A DNA stretch of 64,000 nucleotides from Druceiella hillmani (lineage: Eukaryota > Arthropoda > Insecta > Lepidoptera > Hepialidae): the NCBI GenBank assembly GCA_039881145.1, contig JAYKKI010000008.1, positions 34,668,501-34,732,500 on the forward strand, read 5' to 3'. The notes under the pieces were generated by a model. It saw nothing but the letters and a program-made list of their open reading frames with translations, made no database searches and was not told the DNA's origin. The stretch's first letter is position 1, and every line of letters starts with the position of its first letter. Below are positions 44,851 through 56,860 of this stretch, in pieces. The position numbers and the translations under genes were made by a program.

Positions 44851-45114
44851 TATAAAGATTCTAATGACATTCTTCTTGTCACGTAAATAATATCATTAAG
44901 TTGGTGGTAGGAGGTAGATACGTACTAACATTATATTTATTTTTAAAAATAAAATAATTTTTCAACCTGAACCTTTCGCATTCCATAGATATTTTTCCAT
45001 CTTATTAATTAACCTGGAATGCTCTTTAAACTACATTTGTAACGACTATCTTAAGATTATTACTTAGAAGAAAAAGAGAACAGATTATAAACAAAATTAT
45101 TTGAGAAGATAATC

Positions 45115-45210
45115 GAAATAAGGTTTAAGCCAATAGCGCCGAGCTACTTTTTACAGGAAGGAGATATTATTATGTGTCTAATTAAATTTTAATTGTGTTT
45201 TAAATAAAAA
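45115..45210 (+). repeat. ~95 bp repeat, copy 2
   Basis: Same blocks as 43,795-43,890: AAGCCAATAGCG, TTTTTACAGGAAGGAG and GTCTAATTAAATTTT. Confidence 0.65.
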
Positions 45211-46049
45211 AGTAGGGTGAAAAATCTATTAAAAGTGTATTTAAAAATGTCAATTTTCCTAGAAATCTTATGAGTACCAAGTTAAAGTCAAGTGGTTTTA
45301 AGGACAAAATCGAGTACTCGGTTTAATTAAATCATCGTAACGTTATTTTGTTCGTAATCGATGCTTTTTAAGTATTTAGGTTTAAGATAAATTAAATACT
45401 TAAATATTAAATACAATCTAAATAATTTTCGTCAATAAAATATTTTAGACAATTTTGATATCATTTTTTATTTCAAATACTTCGTCAGGTGTCTATAAAT
45501 TAGTAATTGGCTTTATATCGGAGGCTTTTAATTGAAAAAAATTATGTTTAAAATAAAGTGCACGGAAACATATTGGAGCTTGTTATTGAAAATAGCTAAA
45601 TACATAGTATAAGAGGTACAGAAACATACAAAGGCATGAAAAGAAATGAACATGTGTCCGGCAGCAAGCTGATATGTTGCCACAATGTGTAATTACATCT
45701 AGTTATTATATTCACACGTCCTCTCTACTCACTAGATAAACTTTTTAAATACGACTAGAACCCCTACCACAAACATATTTATTATAAACATATTTAGGTT
45801 ATTGTAGTTTTGGAGGTACAATAGAACAACATTTTTGTAGGCTTTTTAAGCATTATCTCTGGCTCTATCTTACATAAATTGTGAGTAAGTAGTTTTTTTT
45901 TTCATTCTTCAAAGAATAATAGATATATACGAGTATAAACTTTTGTTTATTATGATTAAAATATATGCGGGTTAATAAGGTTTATCTCTACGACAAACTT
46001 AAAATTTTGACTTGAAAGGATTTCTGAAAAATCACTGGAACAAATGTTG
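45211..46049. other. AT-rich DNA, nothing recognised
   Basis: No gene or repeat recognised. Confidence 0.5.
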
Positions 46050-46250
46050 TGTGTTATAGGGGTTCAGTTTTCTTCCTTTTAATGTACGGAAGGCTAAAAA
46101 GAAATAAATTCTCTTCGGGGATAAGAAACTGCATGGTGTGACCTTTTTTATGCATGTTTGTTGATACCCTACATGTGTACGAAATATTTCGTGGAAGTTA
46201 TTAGAAGAGATGGGGAGTTGAGGTATAAGGTTGAGGGGTAACTTCTGCAT
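46050..46250 (-). repeat. Dispersed insect repeat ('AAAGCCTTATAA' family), copy 3
   Basis: The complement of 46,060-46,140 matches 13,565-13,640 (GGAAGAAAACTGAACCCCTA versus GAGAGAAAACTGAAGCCTTA, with AGAATTTAT upstream in both). A 72-codon minus frame spans it but is not conserved across copies. Confidence 0.45.
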
Positions 46251-46982
46251 TTCACGAAATATTAGAAAGGATTACGATATTTCAAAAAGATTCTCTATAT
46301 ATCGGCCACAGTAATATTTGTTTATTGATTAATTTTCCCCCATTTTGTGCTAATGTTTATTACTCTCGTTTTTTCAATACAAGATGGAACTGAATGGTGG
46401 AAAAAATACTCGTAATTTTCATAAGGAAACAATTTTCCATTTTTAAAAAAAATTATAATAAATGATATTAATATTAACCAGTTTATATAGTCATTTTAAT
46501 TAAACATATTGTAAATTGTCGCTGTATAATACAAGTTACTTTTCACAGAGTGGAAAAATACACAAATCCTTATTTGTACTTTATAAAAAGAAGGGTTTTC
46601 TCATTTCCTCGTCTAGCATTTAATTTTTTACATGTCACTAATTGTTCTACTCTCACTTAAAGTTTCTTTACACGCCACTACTTTATTTGACCACCTTTTC
46701 GTAACTCAGAAATGATATATTTCATAACCCAGAAATTACATATGACTATACTTGAGATAATATGAAATTTATAGTTTCCTACTATTTTTATATACTATAT
46801 TAAATTTTTCTCTGAAGCACATGATTTATTGGTTCGAAAATGTGTCCACAATATGAGAATTGATCAAAATCGATAGAATTTCTGAAATTGGTTTTTTGTT
46901 TCAAAATTATGGGGTTTTTTTCTTGACTAATGGAAAATTTATATTTCCTTATGGCGCCAAAATTTCCATAAAATGTTCGCCA
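46251..46982. other. AT-rich DNA, nothing recognised
   Basis: No coding frame or element supported. Confidence 0.5.
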
Positions 46983-47569
<587 letters not shown>

Positions 47570-47798
47570 CGTTTTTCCCTATCTGGTCCTTAAAATGAAA
47601 TATATTCAAAAATGAAGTAACAAAATGTGTGCTAACAATTAATCGTACGAGTTTATTCAGGACATTTTCCATTAGGCGGCGTAATTACTCACAGCGCGCT
47701 ATTACCTTTGGATATTCACTGACTTTGCTAACTGTATACAATACACAGCGTCAATAGAGAAACTAAGCCTTGTGTTAGTTACATTTTACCTACAGCTC
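47570..47798 (-). repeat. ~220 bp dispersed repeat with conserved core, copy 2 (inverted)
   Basis: The complement matches 12,085-12,310. On the + strand the core reads ACATTTTCCATTAGGCGGC with CGAGTTTATTCA beside it. 35 kb from copy 1. No ORF is shared by the two copies. Confidence 0.65.
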
Positions 47799-48602
47799 TG
47801 GTATGAAATAGAAAATAAGCTCCAAACATCCATACTTCATACATATTAACTAGTTTATATAACCATACTTCAGTACATATATACATATATAAGCGCAGAA
47901 CTGAATGTAGTTCATACTTATCCATTATAATATTGTCCCTAAATACACTCCTTCTATTTTCATGGACCCAAAGCAATACTTTCATTTCATGGAAAGTAGA
48001 TATAGTAAAATAAAATAAATGTTTTGAACTGACTAACACTTGAGTAAGAACGTCATACAGTAAAAAAAATTAAACAAAATAATTACCGAACCAAAATTTC
48101 GGATATATATCGGAACAGTCAAATAATGTGACAATAGTAACAAAAGTGTACCGTTTTTGCGTTTGGACAATCTATTTTTTTTCTTCAAACCGGCCAGTAA
48201 CATTTAAGTATATGGAAAAAATGGAATTCGTTCACTTTTCGGCCAGATCAATCAATCCACTTTTCTAATTTTAACCAAAAATTATTTACATCAGATAGAG
48301 TACCTATCAAACAAAGTCCATAGTCCTACCCTTCCTTAATTCTATGATGTTCTCTTACTTCGACCCATTCCATGTCAAGATTTCTAATTAATATTTTTTT
48401 ATATTTGTTGTTTTGTTTTTATTTATTTCTGTTGATATAGCTGTTTTGCTTCTTCTTTACTGAATGTATATCTCAATTTGTAAATTTTGAAAGAAAATAG
48501 TTTAGAAACATCTTGTACAGTCTGCCAAATTATTTTATTTTCATATTTAATCATTATGGTAGTTTGGAAGGGATTGCTCATATAGCAATAAATCCGCCAA
48601 AT
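47799..48602. other. AT-rich DNA, nothing recognised
   Basis: A minus 86-codon frame (47,779-48,039) overlaps the edge of the dispersed repeat. Its product is not recognisable. Confidence 0.45.
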
Positions 48603-48790
48603 ACAACACACGAGCACGCACGCATGTATGCACTGACGGATGCAAGCACGCGCGCACGCACCCACGCTCGCACGCCCGCACGCACGCACGCTCGCACGCC
48701 CACACTCACGCACGCACGCACGCACGCACACCCGCACGCACGGTCGGACGCATGCATGCACCCACGCACGCACGTACGCACAAATATATA
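48603..48790. repeat. (CACG)n-type GC-rich microsatellite
   Basis: About 185 bases of imperfect GCAC/CACG tetramers, a sharp GC-rich island in AT-rich DNA. The long Arg/His/Thr/Ala ORFs on both strands here are repeat translation. Confidence 0.95.
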
Positions 48791-48799
48791 TAAGTATAA

Positions 48800-48975
<176 letters not shown>

Positions 48976-49779
48976 AATTAATATTAAAGTCGAACGAAAT
49001 ACAGTAACAATGGCAAAGGAAAACCAAAAATTGCGAGCGTCTTGAAAGCCTGGCGGGTTCTAAAAACCGTAGGATGTCAGCTTTTGCATGAACTGCTAGG
49101 GTTTCAGAAAATAAAATTACAGTTTAAATAAATATAAAAAATAAATTTTGTGGCAAAAGGAATTACAAAATAAAAAATAATCTTTAAATGTAAATATTTT
49201 AGCCAAGAGCGAAAGGACGTCTCAGAACTCGGTGTAACTTAATATTTTGAATAAGCTTAAGATTCGAATATACCGATTGACAAAAGAAATAACTGTAACG
49301 TAGAAAAAACGTGGGTGCTGGATATCAAATTGCACCCCACGCTTTATTCTCATTTTAGATTTGTGAAAAAATAATAAAAAAATTAACGTGTTGTTAGACG
49401 TTCCTTGGCTTTTGACCAAAAGGTGTGTATCTAAAAATTATTTTTAGAAATAAACGTTTTGTTCAAATATATATTCATATTGCTTGTTTTTAGTTTTATA
49501 TAAACAATAATTAACGTTTTTTAGTCTTAAAACAAAATTGAAGTCACAGATAAAGAAGACACGCTAGCTTTAAGCACTTTATGTGGGGAAACAAATATAA
49601 AATTATTTCATAGTATTTTTCTTTGTTTAATGGATCTTAGTGTGAAAATCAAATTAAGACTATGAATTTAATATACTGTCATCGGTTATTGATAACTATG
49701 GAAAATTTTCAATAATTCAAACGTGAAAAGTGAAAGTGGGTGAAAATTTAATTGAAAAGATTCCATTACATTTATACCT
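48976..49779. other. AT-rich DNA, nothing recognised
   Basis: No feature supported. Confidence 0.5.
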
Positions 49780-49918
<139 letters not shown>

Positions 49919-52188
49919 GAGAAAATATTATACAAATAAGTTTTATGCAGAAAAGAAATTTATCTACTTTAATAAAATTGAACTACACCTATCGCAAAAT
50001 TATAAGAGACGAACTATAGAAATTCCCTCCTATAATTTATAAGGGGATAATTATATACTAGTTGAATACTCGAAAAATAACTAATACATGGAGTACAGAA
50101 ATCAATAGATTGATGGTAACACTTATGTTAAAACTGAAGAAGAGTTTACCAATTGATTAAATTTATTTTAAACTATTATCTGTTATGTCTAACTAATTTG
50201 AGAAAACATAAGGGCAAGCTAGACATTTCTGTGACTTTAGTATAACGAAAGGTTTATCCACACACTTATCTTAACCCGAAGTCCATAACTTAAATTCGGC
50301 GTCGAAACAAATTAGTACCAATTTAATAATTATAATGGGCAATAGGAATGCAAAATGATGACTATAACTAATCACTAAACATTTACCCACACTGAGCTGT
50401 AATCCTCTTGCTTTACTCTAACCATATGCCTAGTTCGTGCTTTAAAGCTTCACTGTTCGCAACGCACACTCCGGTAAAAAGTTCAAGGTCAAGCAACCCG
50501 AATTGTAAACTCTGAATTGTTCCTGACTGTGTAGAATATGATTTTTATCTTATAATTGTCAATTACTGTGGATTGACACCTACCCATCGTGTACACATAG
50601 GTAAATAATTAATAATATCAGTATAACATCTTACATCTCAAACCGGTTTAGAAGGATTTTATTATTTCCATAATTGGACACCTTCTGGTAATCCAAATAT
50701 TTACATCTGCTCGGCCATCTTGATCCAGTTTTTGCATCATTTACTCCATTATAAACGAGTGCTATGCAATTGGAATAATCAATTATTTAAAATCCGTAAA
50801 TCTATTAAATAAATAATACATTTTTTTGGTTGTCCAACCGCAAAAATCAATCTAATGTCAAAAAATCATATTTTATGTGGCCTATTTTCTTTTAAGACTT
50901 TTATATTCTGGTTAAAAAATTTCCCATTTTCACACGTTGAGCTGATAGTTTCATAAAGTGATAAACCATGACGTAAACATTATAAACTTATTACAGCATT
51001 TTTTTTCTTCGAAATTCGGCAACATAAAATAAAGGAGTTCAATTAGTGTGTTGGGATTAGTAATGTTTTGACATAAAAGGACCGACACCATTAACTGACT
51101 GGTTGAATAAAAAGATTTTACAAAAAATGTAACTAATATTTTAAGCTCAGATTTTATAAGAAATGAAAATATTTTTAATAGTAATTGCATAAACGTTATG
51201 GAAGTTCATATATCTCCCTAAACTAAGTTGACGCAACTTGAATAAATTATAATAATTTTCATTCGCGTCATATACATAGTGCTCGTGGGACACAGATGTG
51301 TATTTCACACGCCCTTCAAAAGACCGATCGATCGTGTAACTAATTTGGGAGCAGCACACTAATTTTCTTAGGAGATTGCTTGGTAAATAATATTTTTCAA
51401 AACACTGAAAAAATATCTCATACAAAATAAGCACAATTTCAGATGGTTAGAAGAAGATAATTTCCCTAAAATATGTACTAAGTTATATGCTCTAGTTTTA
51501 CTTGAATTTCAGCTTAAACAAGTGATCTTAATTATGATTTATGAAATATTGCTTGTTTTTGGCGGTAGTCATGAGGATATAATGTTCCTTTGTCAGTCAT
51601 TTGAAAGAAGTGATTGCTATGCTGTCCAAAGGAAAAGTCGCAATGTTATCATACTCATCTGAAAATGATCAAAAGATCCTCACACTGGATCTATTTATAA
51701 CTTAGTGACTTCTTTTTCTGGACTAAAGTTACCATTTTTCTCAAAACCTAAAAAATCTTATGGAAGCTGTGGAAGTAATATTTTCCACAGATATATTGTA
51801 TAATATAACACACGATTAAAAAAAATATAGTTTATTAGATACATGTCAACAGAGCTGAATGTGTTACAAGCGATTCAGCTGAAAATTCTTAGAAGACAAT
51901 CACCAACAAGCATAGCTCCGTTACCCATACTTCCGAGGAAAAATATCTATACTCTCTTCAGGATGTTGAAAGTGCGCAATATTTTCTTTAAATATTTGTC
52001 TATTTCATGTTTTTATAGGTCTTTTTTTGGGTTTACCTTCTATAATAGTTTGTCTAAATAATATGCTTTTAAATAATATAAACACTTATCTAGTTGTTTT
52101 AGTGCCCTCAATTGGCAATTTTTATTATAATGCTTCAACTATAAAGCTATTATTTTATTATAAAAAAAAACTGTCAACTAACTACTGT

Positions 52189-52190
<2 letters not shown>
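49919..52190. other. AT-rich DNA, nothing recognised
   Basis: Frames of 72-95 codons at 50,951-51,190 (-), 51,147-51,434 (-) and 51,843-52,061 (+) have no recognisable motif. I found no mobile-element signature. Confidence 0.45.
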
Positions 52191-52191
<1 letters not shown>

Positions 52192-52253
<62 letters not shown>

Positions 52254-52270
52254 GTGTGTGTATACATATA
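52192..52270. repeat. (TA)n-(TG)n microsatellite
   Basis: About 50 bases of TA then GTATATATGTGTGTG. Confidence 0.95.
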
Positions 52271-52632
52271 TTTAAATTCATAATCGACAGGGCCTGTGTT
52301 TATTTTAACACTACCTCGTTTAATTTCTGCACAATGAACGCCAATGTGTGCGGTCCTCGCTCACTTATCGTGTAAGTAGCTCGCGCCGTTTTTTTTATTT
52401 TTGCCATCCCAGCACTCTTATTATTACATAAGATGCTCGAGCCCACTCAATATTTATAGCGATCCCAGCGCACTTTAAAAAGCCACTTTCGCTTTAATTA
52501 CATTATTAGACTCACTCTATAGAATAGTTTGAAATTTGTGTAATTTTGATTATATTGATTATAAAGCATAGGTTGTCACGATTTTCCGTAGCTTCTTGAT
52601 TCCACAATCGAACTCTATCTTTTGTTGATATT
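52271..52632. other. GC-richer segment downstream of gypsy pol, possible LTR remnant
   Basis: Contains GCCATCCCAGCACTC and GCGATCCCAGCGCAC, two related words about 60 bases apart. It lies where the 3' LTR of the minus-strand gypsy element should be, but I could not match it to sequence beyond the primer binding site at 56.29 kb. Confidence 0.3.
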
Positions 52633-53126
52633 TTAATTGTTTTTTATATTTTTAACTCTGTATCTGTCTCTCGGCAGATATTTTTCAATCGTATATGGTC
52701 CAGTGTATCTTGAATCTAATTTACCCAAACGTATTCGTTGAGTTTGAATAAAAACAACATCGCCTTCTCTTATTAGAATATTGTAGCGTCGCGTTCTATC
52801 AAACATTTGTTTTGTTTTCAGGGCATTGTTTCTTAATCGCTCTTCGACAGTATTTCGTAACTGTTGTATGTCGATGTTAGTTTCAATCTCGGGAAGCTCA
52901 ATATTTAATTGTCTTATGGCAGGCATTTCAGAACGCATTCCAGTGAGTAGTTCGATTGGGGTACAGCCGATATTTTTCTGAACAGTAGTATTTGAAAAGT
53001 GCGCTCATCCATTCTGACCCGCGACTTACTTTGCAAGCTAATAGATTTAACAATAGTAATATATCCTTTAGCCTGTCCGTTAACTCTACTCGCTCCGGTA
53101 GCGATAAAATGTATTTCAATATTCAT
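52633..53126 (-). pseudogene. Gypsy integrase, catalytic end and C-terminal domain
   Basis: 52,914-53,126 reads IHFIATGASRVNGQAKGY, where the family has N-G-Q-x-E. The catalytic Glu of the DDE triad is therefore Lys, and the enzyme is dead. 52,633-52,938 in another frame reads a helical segment (RNNALKTKQMFDRTRRYN) followed by GDVVFIQTQRIRLGKLDSRY and TGPYTIEKYLPRDRYRVKN, the small beta-barrel C-terminal domain with its conserved G-P-[YF]. A frameshift separates the two. Confidence 0.85.
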
Positions 53127-53179
53127 TCGTTTAAAAGATCTTTTGTTTGTCTACTGGAATAGTTTGTTCCTTTGTCTGT

Positions 53180-53560
53180 TATAATTCATTTTGTGGTAAA
53201 GAACAAACTAAGTTGAGGTTCAAGAGCTCGTACTAGCTGGAAGCTAGTTAGATTTGTAATATGTGCTAATATTGTGAATTTAGTATAAGCATCCAGTAAT
53301 AACAATAGGTATTTATAGTGATCGTTTGCTGTTCTAAACGGTCCCGTACAATGCCGATTGTACGGGAATGGTACAGTGTGGAATGGTATTGGCAGTATAT
53401 AAATAGGATGTAATAAGCTTTGTTTTGGCCCACTGGGTCGTTTTGATGATAAACATATGACGCAATGACCAACGTATTTTTTACAAAAGATGTCATTCCA
53501 GGAAACCAGCATTTTGTTCGTATCGATTCTAGAGTTTTTTCTACTCAGACATGACATAGC
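53180..53560 (-). pseudogene. Gypsy integrase, zinc finger and core start
   Basis: KKYVGHCVICLSSKRPSGP is the C-x-x-C end of the HHCC zinc-binding domain, and the matching His (FHDELCHV) ends the upstream frame at about 53,550. TGPFRTANDHYKYLLLLLDA matches the start of the catalytic core, but the first catalytic Asp, expected six residues before, is not there. TDKGTNYSS at about 53,165-53,195 holds the second Asp. A TGA precedes it. A 10-bp perfect inverted repeat (CCCGTACAAT / ATTGTACGGG, 53,346-53,369) falls exactly where the first Asp motif should be. Confidence 0.85.
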
Positions 53561-54060
53561 TCGTCATGGAAAAATTGAGTTAAACTGAATCGGGTTGCCG
53601 AAGATGCGTAATTCCTTAATGTTCTTTCTAGGTTTTCTTCAAATACTCTCATCAGTATACCATTTAACACTCTATACTCTTTTAGGCTTTCAGGATTCTT
53701 TTGAATTCTTCTCATTATATCGGTCACTTCTTTATCTTGTTTTTGAGTTGCTTCTACCCATGTAACTTGGTCATTTACTAGTACTTCTTCAGTTTTGTTT
53801 TGCGGCGGATTTCTGCTAAGAATATCGACATGTTTCATGCTACTACCTTTTCTATATTCAATTTTGAAATTAAAGTCTTGTATGTATGACCATCGTCTAG
53901 CAACTCGAGGTAATAAGTGTCGTTTGGTGGAAGTTGATTTCACAGCGTTGCAATCCATAATTAATTTAAACTCTATTCCCAATAAGTATACTCGAAAATA
54001 TTTTAGTGCGTTCACTATATGTATTGTTTCTAACTCATAGCTGTGGTATTCCAATTTTTA
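53545..54060 (-). pseudogene. Gypsy RNase H and connection segment
   Basis: 169 codons are open. ELETIHIVNALKYFRVYLLG and FKLIMDCNAVKST match the RNase H strands. RRWSYIQDFNFKIEYRKGSS and HVDILSRNP match its C-terminal motif (R-x-x-R-W ... I-x-Y-R-x-G ... D-x-L-S-R). The segment VTWVEATQKQDKEVTDIM leads into the integrase. Longest clean block of the element. Confidence 0.9.
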
Positions 54061-54228
54061 AGGCGAGGATCTTTTACTGTAATAGGACACAAAACGAAAA
54101 TTTTGATTGTGCCTTTGGAATAAAATTGTACCAAATCTAAAGCTACTTACATCAGTGTGTAATTCCGTTGCACGATATGGGTCGAAAACAACTAATACAG
54201 GACGTGAAAAAAGTTTACTAATTATATA

Positions 54229-55283
54229 TTATCTAGCTTCTTTACATTTTTCTGGCCAAATAAAGGATATGTTTTTTCGCAAAAGATCAGTTACACATGG
54301 AGTTTTTGTTGCAAATTCACGCATATATTTTAGAAAATATCTAACGAGTCCCATCAGTTGTCTCAGTTGTTTAATATTTCGTGGTATGAGAGAATTTTTC
54401 AGTGCCTCTATTTTGGTTTTCCCAGGTCGAATTCCTTCTATGGAAATAATTCTTCCTAAATATTCAATTTCAGTTTGCAGAAATTTACATTTTTTTAAGT
54501 TTAATGTAAATCCCGCATCATCTAACGCTATCAGCACCAGAATAAGCCTCTCTAATCCTTCTTCTATGCTGGCCGAAAATATTATGATATCGTCGATGTA
54601 TTTCTCAAATTTCCCAATGCTTTATTTACTAGTACTTCTTTGAAAAATACTGGGTCCATTACAGAGACCAAACGGTACTCGTAACCATTCATAATACCCA
54701 TCAGGTGTTACAATAGCAGTCTTCTTCACAGATGTCTCTCGTTCAATAGGAATTCCACGAAATCCTGACGCCGTATCGAGCATGCTGAAATATCGAGCCT
54801 TTCCTAATCTGTCTAATTGATCATCAATTAATGGTAGTGGATACCTATCTTTAATTGTTATTCTATTTAAAGCTCGGTAATCTACACATAATCTGTCACT
54901 TGAGTCCTTTTTCTAACTAAAATAACTGGTGACGCGTAAGGTAAAGTTGACTCTCGTATAATGTTATTATGTAAAAGTTCCGTTACAATAGCCCTCACTT
55001 TTTCTCGCTCGAAGAGTGACATTCGATGTGGGTGATAAATAATGAGTATATTTGTCGTAGTTCGAATAACCATTGCACCAGAATTGATCTCACGAATATT
55101 ATTGTTTGAAGCGATAAGACTTGAATATTTGTTTAGCATTTCTTGCAGCTCCACTTGAATTAGTTTTGGAGCTTGACTCAAAACATTTATTATTATTTCG
55201 TCTGCGTTATAAACATCCGCATAATTTCGGGCTAATAGTCGCATCTTAATTATCGCTAGCCTTTCAATTATAGTGCCTCCCAA
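54229..55283 (-). pseudogene. Gypsy reverse transcriptase
   Basis: 54,882-55,283 reads HPHRMSLFEREKV and RESTLPYASPVILVRK, the N-terminal RT region. After a frameshift near 54,905 the sequence reads LCVDYRALNRITIKDRYPLP, then FSMLDTASGF, TPDGYYEWLRVPFGLCNGPS and an in-frame TAA (54,622-54,624). The catalytic YIDD is at 54,589-54,600. 54,229-54,537 reads LNLKKCKFLQTEIEYLGRII, then RQLMGLVRYFLKYM and ATKTPCVTDLLRK, the thumb. The YIDD and the LDTASGF Asp are intact, but stop and frameshifts inactivate the gene. Confidence 0.92.
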
Positions 55284-55319
55284 AAAGTTATAAACATAAT
55301 ATCATTCGCACTTATTGCG

Positions 55320-55540
55320 TCTCTGTCAAGAATACCATCGTACCTAATTTCTGTATCTGGAACTATATGAAAAGTTGATTCTCAGGCTATATTTTCCAAT
55401 TGAATGATGATAATTATTTTTTCATTTGAAGTTAATATTTTGTTAGACACACCACAAAGATGAATTATTGAAGGCACACGATGGGCCCCTATAGATCGAG
55501 CCATAGTGACTCTCAAGTCCGTAGTAAAAGAAGTTTTCGT
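55320..55540 (-). pseudogene. Gypsy retropepsin remnant
   Basis: TTDLRVTMARSIGAHRVPSI fits the insect gypsy protease segment around the active site, but the D-[ST]-G triad is D-L-R. Downstream CGVSNKILTSNEKI and, across a TGA, FHIVPDTEIRYDGILDRD match the flap strand and the C-terminal I-L-G-R-D motif (Gly replaced by Asp). Confidence 0.7.
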
Positions 55541-55599
55541 TAGGTTTGGCAAACTTGGAATATAGGGGGCTAATTTTTCGAATAACCCACTAATTATAA

Positions 55600-56042
55600 C
55601 GCCTCCTGTTGTTAATTCTAATATTTCACATTCACGAAATTTGAGTCTTAATTCCTTTAACATTCTATGTTTCTTCGCTGCATAAGGTAGCGTATTGATC
55701 ACTTGTCATATTTGCAGTAATTTTAAAATTTCGCTATAAATCGCGGCATTTCGGAAACGTAGTTTGAAAATCCTCCTTCAATGTTGGCCAGGTTCTCTGC
55801 ACATGTGTCCATTCATTATATAACTGACGCGCGGGCCCAGTTCAAAATGGTACACATCTTGCGATATTCTCTACATCGTCCCGTCCATTCTTAGCGGCTA
55901 GGGCGTCTACTTCTGCACTCCATTTACTAGCTTCAATAGCACCAACACTCGGATCAAATGTAGGCAAAGCTATAGCCTTGCTAATGCTGGTTTCTCTAAA
56001 ATGTTCCGTTTCACTCATAATCCGTACAGTTTTCTTAACCAT
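55600..56042 (-). pseudogene. Gypsy Gag remnant
   Basis: Starts at the ATG whose complement is at 56,040-56,042. LPTFDPSVGAIEASKWSAEV matches the opening of mdg3-type Gag proteins (L-P-x-F-D-P ... W). After a frameshift near 55,842 the sequence continues QLYNEWTHVQRTWPTLKEDF and then RNFKITANMTSDQYATLCSEE in another frame. Gag is short, and no CCHC zinc knuckle was found, so part is probably deleted. Confidence 0.65.
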
Positions 56043-56104
56043 TATTGATTATTCATCACGGTTCTGTCTGTTTTTATTTTTATTTTTCATGTCCTTATTA
56101 TTCA

Positions 56105-56285
56105 TTGTTGCGGTAAATATTTAAATTATTACAATCTTTAGTCTATTATATTGTATATCTTTTTACAATTTTATTGGTAATTGTGGTAGGTATTTAAATT
56201 ACGTCAAATCTGCGCAATTTATTTTTATTTCTTCGGCTTTTATTATTTATGGCTGTAGGTATTTAAATTACTTCAAATCCCACTT
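56105..56285 (-). repeat. Threefold degenerate repeat in the gypsy leader
   Basis: On the + strand GGTAAATATTTAAATTAT (about 56,113), GGTAGGTATTTAAATTACG (about 56,186) and TGTAGGTATTTAAATTACT (about 56,254) recur with about 70-base spacing. Two of the three are followed by TCAAATC-. They lie between the Gag start and the primer binding site. Confidence 0.75.
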
Positions 56286-56294
56286 CTGATAATA
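56273..56294 (-). other. Primer binding site, tRNA-Leu type
   Basis: The + strand AATCCCACTTCTGA with flanking TTCA and TAATA matches the 3' end of animal tRNA-Leu (T-arm and acceptor, ending CCA) at all but about four positions. The minus strand is therefore complementary to tRNA-Leu, as in a reverse-transcription primer site. Its position just upstream of Gag supports this. The bases pairing with the terminal CCA are mutated. Confidence 0.7.
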
Positions 56295-56560
56295 GAAAGG
56301 GTCAAACGTAACCAGCGCTATATTAGTACTGCTCTTACAAAACATAGGTGACTTAATATAAGGTTAGTTTACATTGTTTTTTGTTTATATTACAACGACG
56401 GGCAATAGTTAGTAACGTATGTTCATATATGTATAAATGTCGCTGTCATACGCGATATGCGGTGTATTAAACTCCATTTGTACATTGATATGTACGCATC
56501 TATATTAAAAGAACGTAAAGTTATTTAAGGCATTCAACATCAGACACGATTTTCGTTTTC
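56295..56560. other. Presumed decayed 5' LTR region of the gypsy element
   Basis: By position this should be the 5' LTR (minus orientation). No TG...CA pair or match to 52.27-52.63 kb was found. Confidence 0.3.
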
Positions 56561-56589
56561 CAGTTATATGCAAACCCAGCTTTTAATTT

Positions 56590-56860
56590 TTTATTGTTTT
56601 TCCAATATCTACATTTAACCACGAGCATGAATCTTTCGATTTGCCCGCAAAGTACCAATCACAACACATTACTGCCCCGGTGCCGCAGTGACATTGGGGG
56701 ATTATGCGGATATAGCCATTTTATTAAAACGTCATTTGTTCACGGCAGTGTTTATGACCAAGCAATTATAGCAATAAACAAGAAGTATTGCGGCAGTTAT
56801 GATGTTGCTCCTGACGCTGAATTGCGTTAAATTATATTTTATTGCCGTTCTCAATGTCAC
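56590..56860. other. GC-richer island, unknown
   Basis: Higher GC (CTGCCCCGGTGCCGCAGTG) with a 78-codon + frame (56,594-56,830) that has no recognisable domain. Just after it TTCTCAATG (56,851) and CATTGAGAA (56,872) form a short inverted repeat. Could be an exon, a regulatory element or a repeat edge. Confidence 0.3.

Larger units (their letters stand above)
52633..56294 (-). mobile_element. Decayed Ty3/gypsy retrotransposon, mdg3-like
   Basis: On the minus strand, in order from high to low coordinates, lie a tRNA-Leu-type primer binding site, gag, protease, reverse transcriptase, RNase H and integrase, which is the Ty3/gypsy gene order. The sequence style of the RT and integrase, together with the tRNA-Leu primer site, suggests the mdg3 group (from memory). 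Frameshifts, stops and lost catalytic residues occur in every domain. LTRs are not recognisable on either side, so the ends are provisional. Confidence 0.9.

Noticed and set aside
50951..51434. Two overlapping minus-strand ORFs of 79 and 95 codons
   Set aside because: Different frames, no recognisable domain, composition typical of chance frames. They could be small exons, but nothing supports that.
53795..54643. Plus-strand ORFs of 81 and 178 codons
   Set aside because: They lie opposite the minus-strand gypsy RNase H and RT, whose motifs are unambiguous. The plus frames are shadows.
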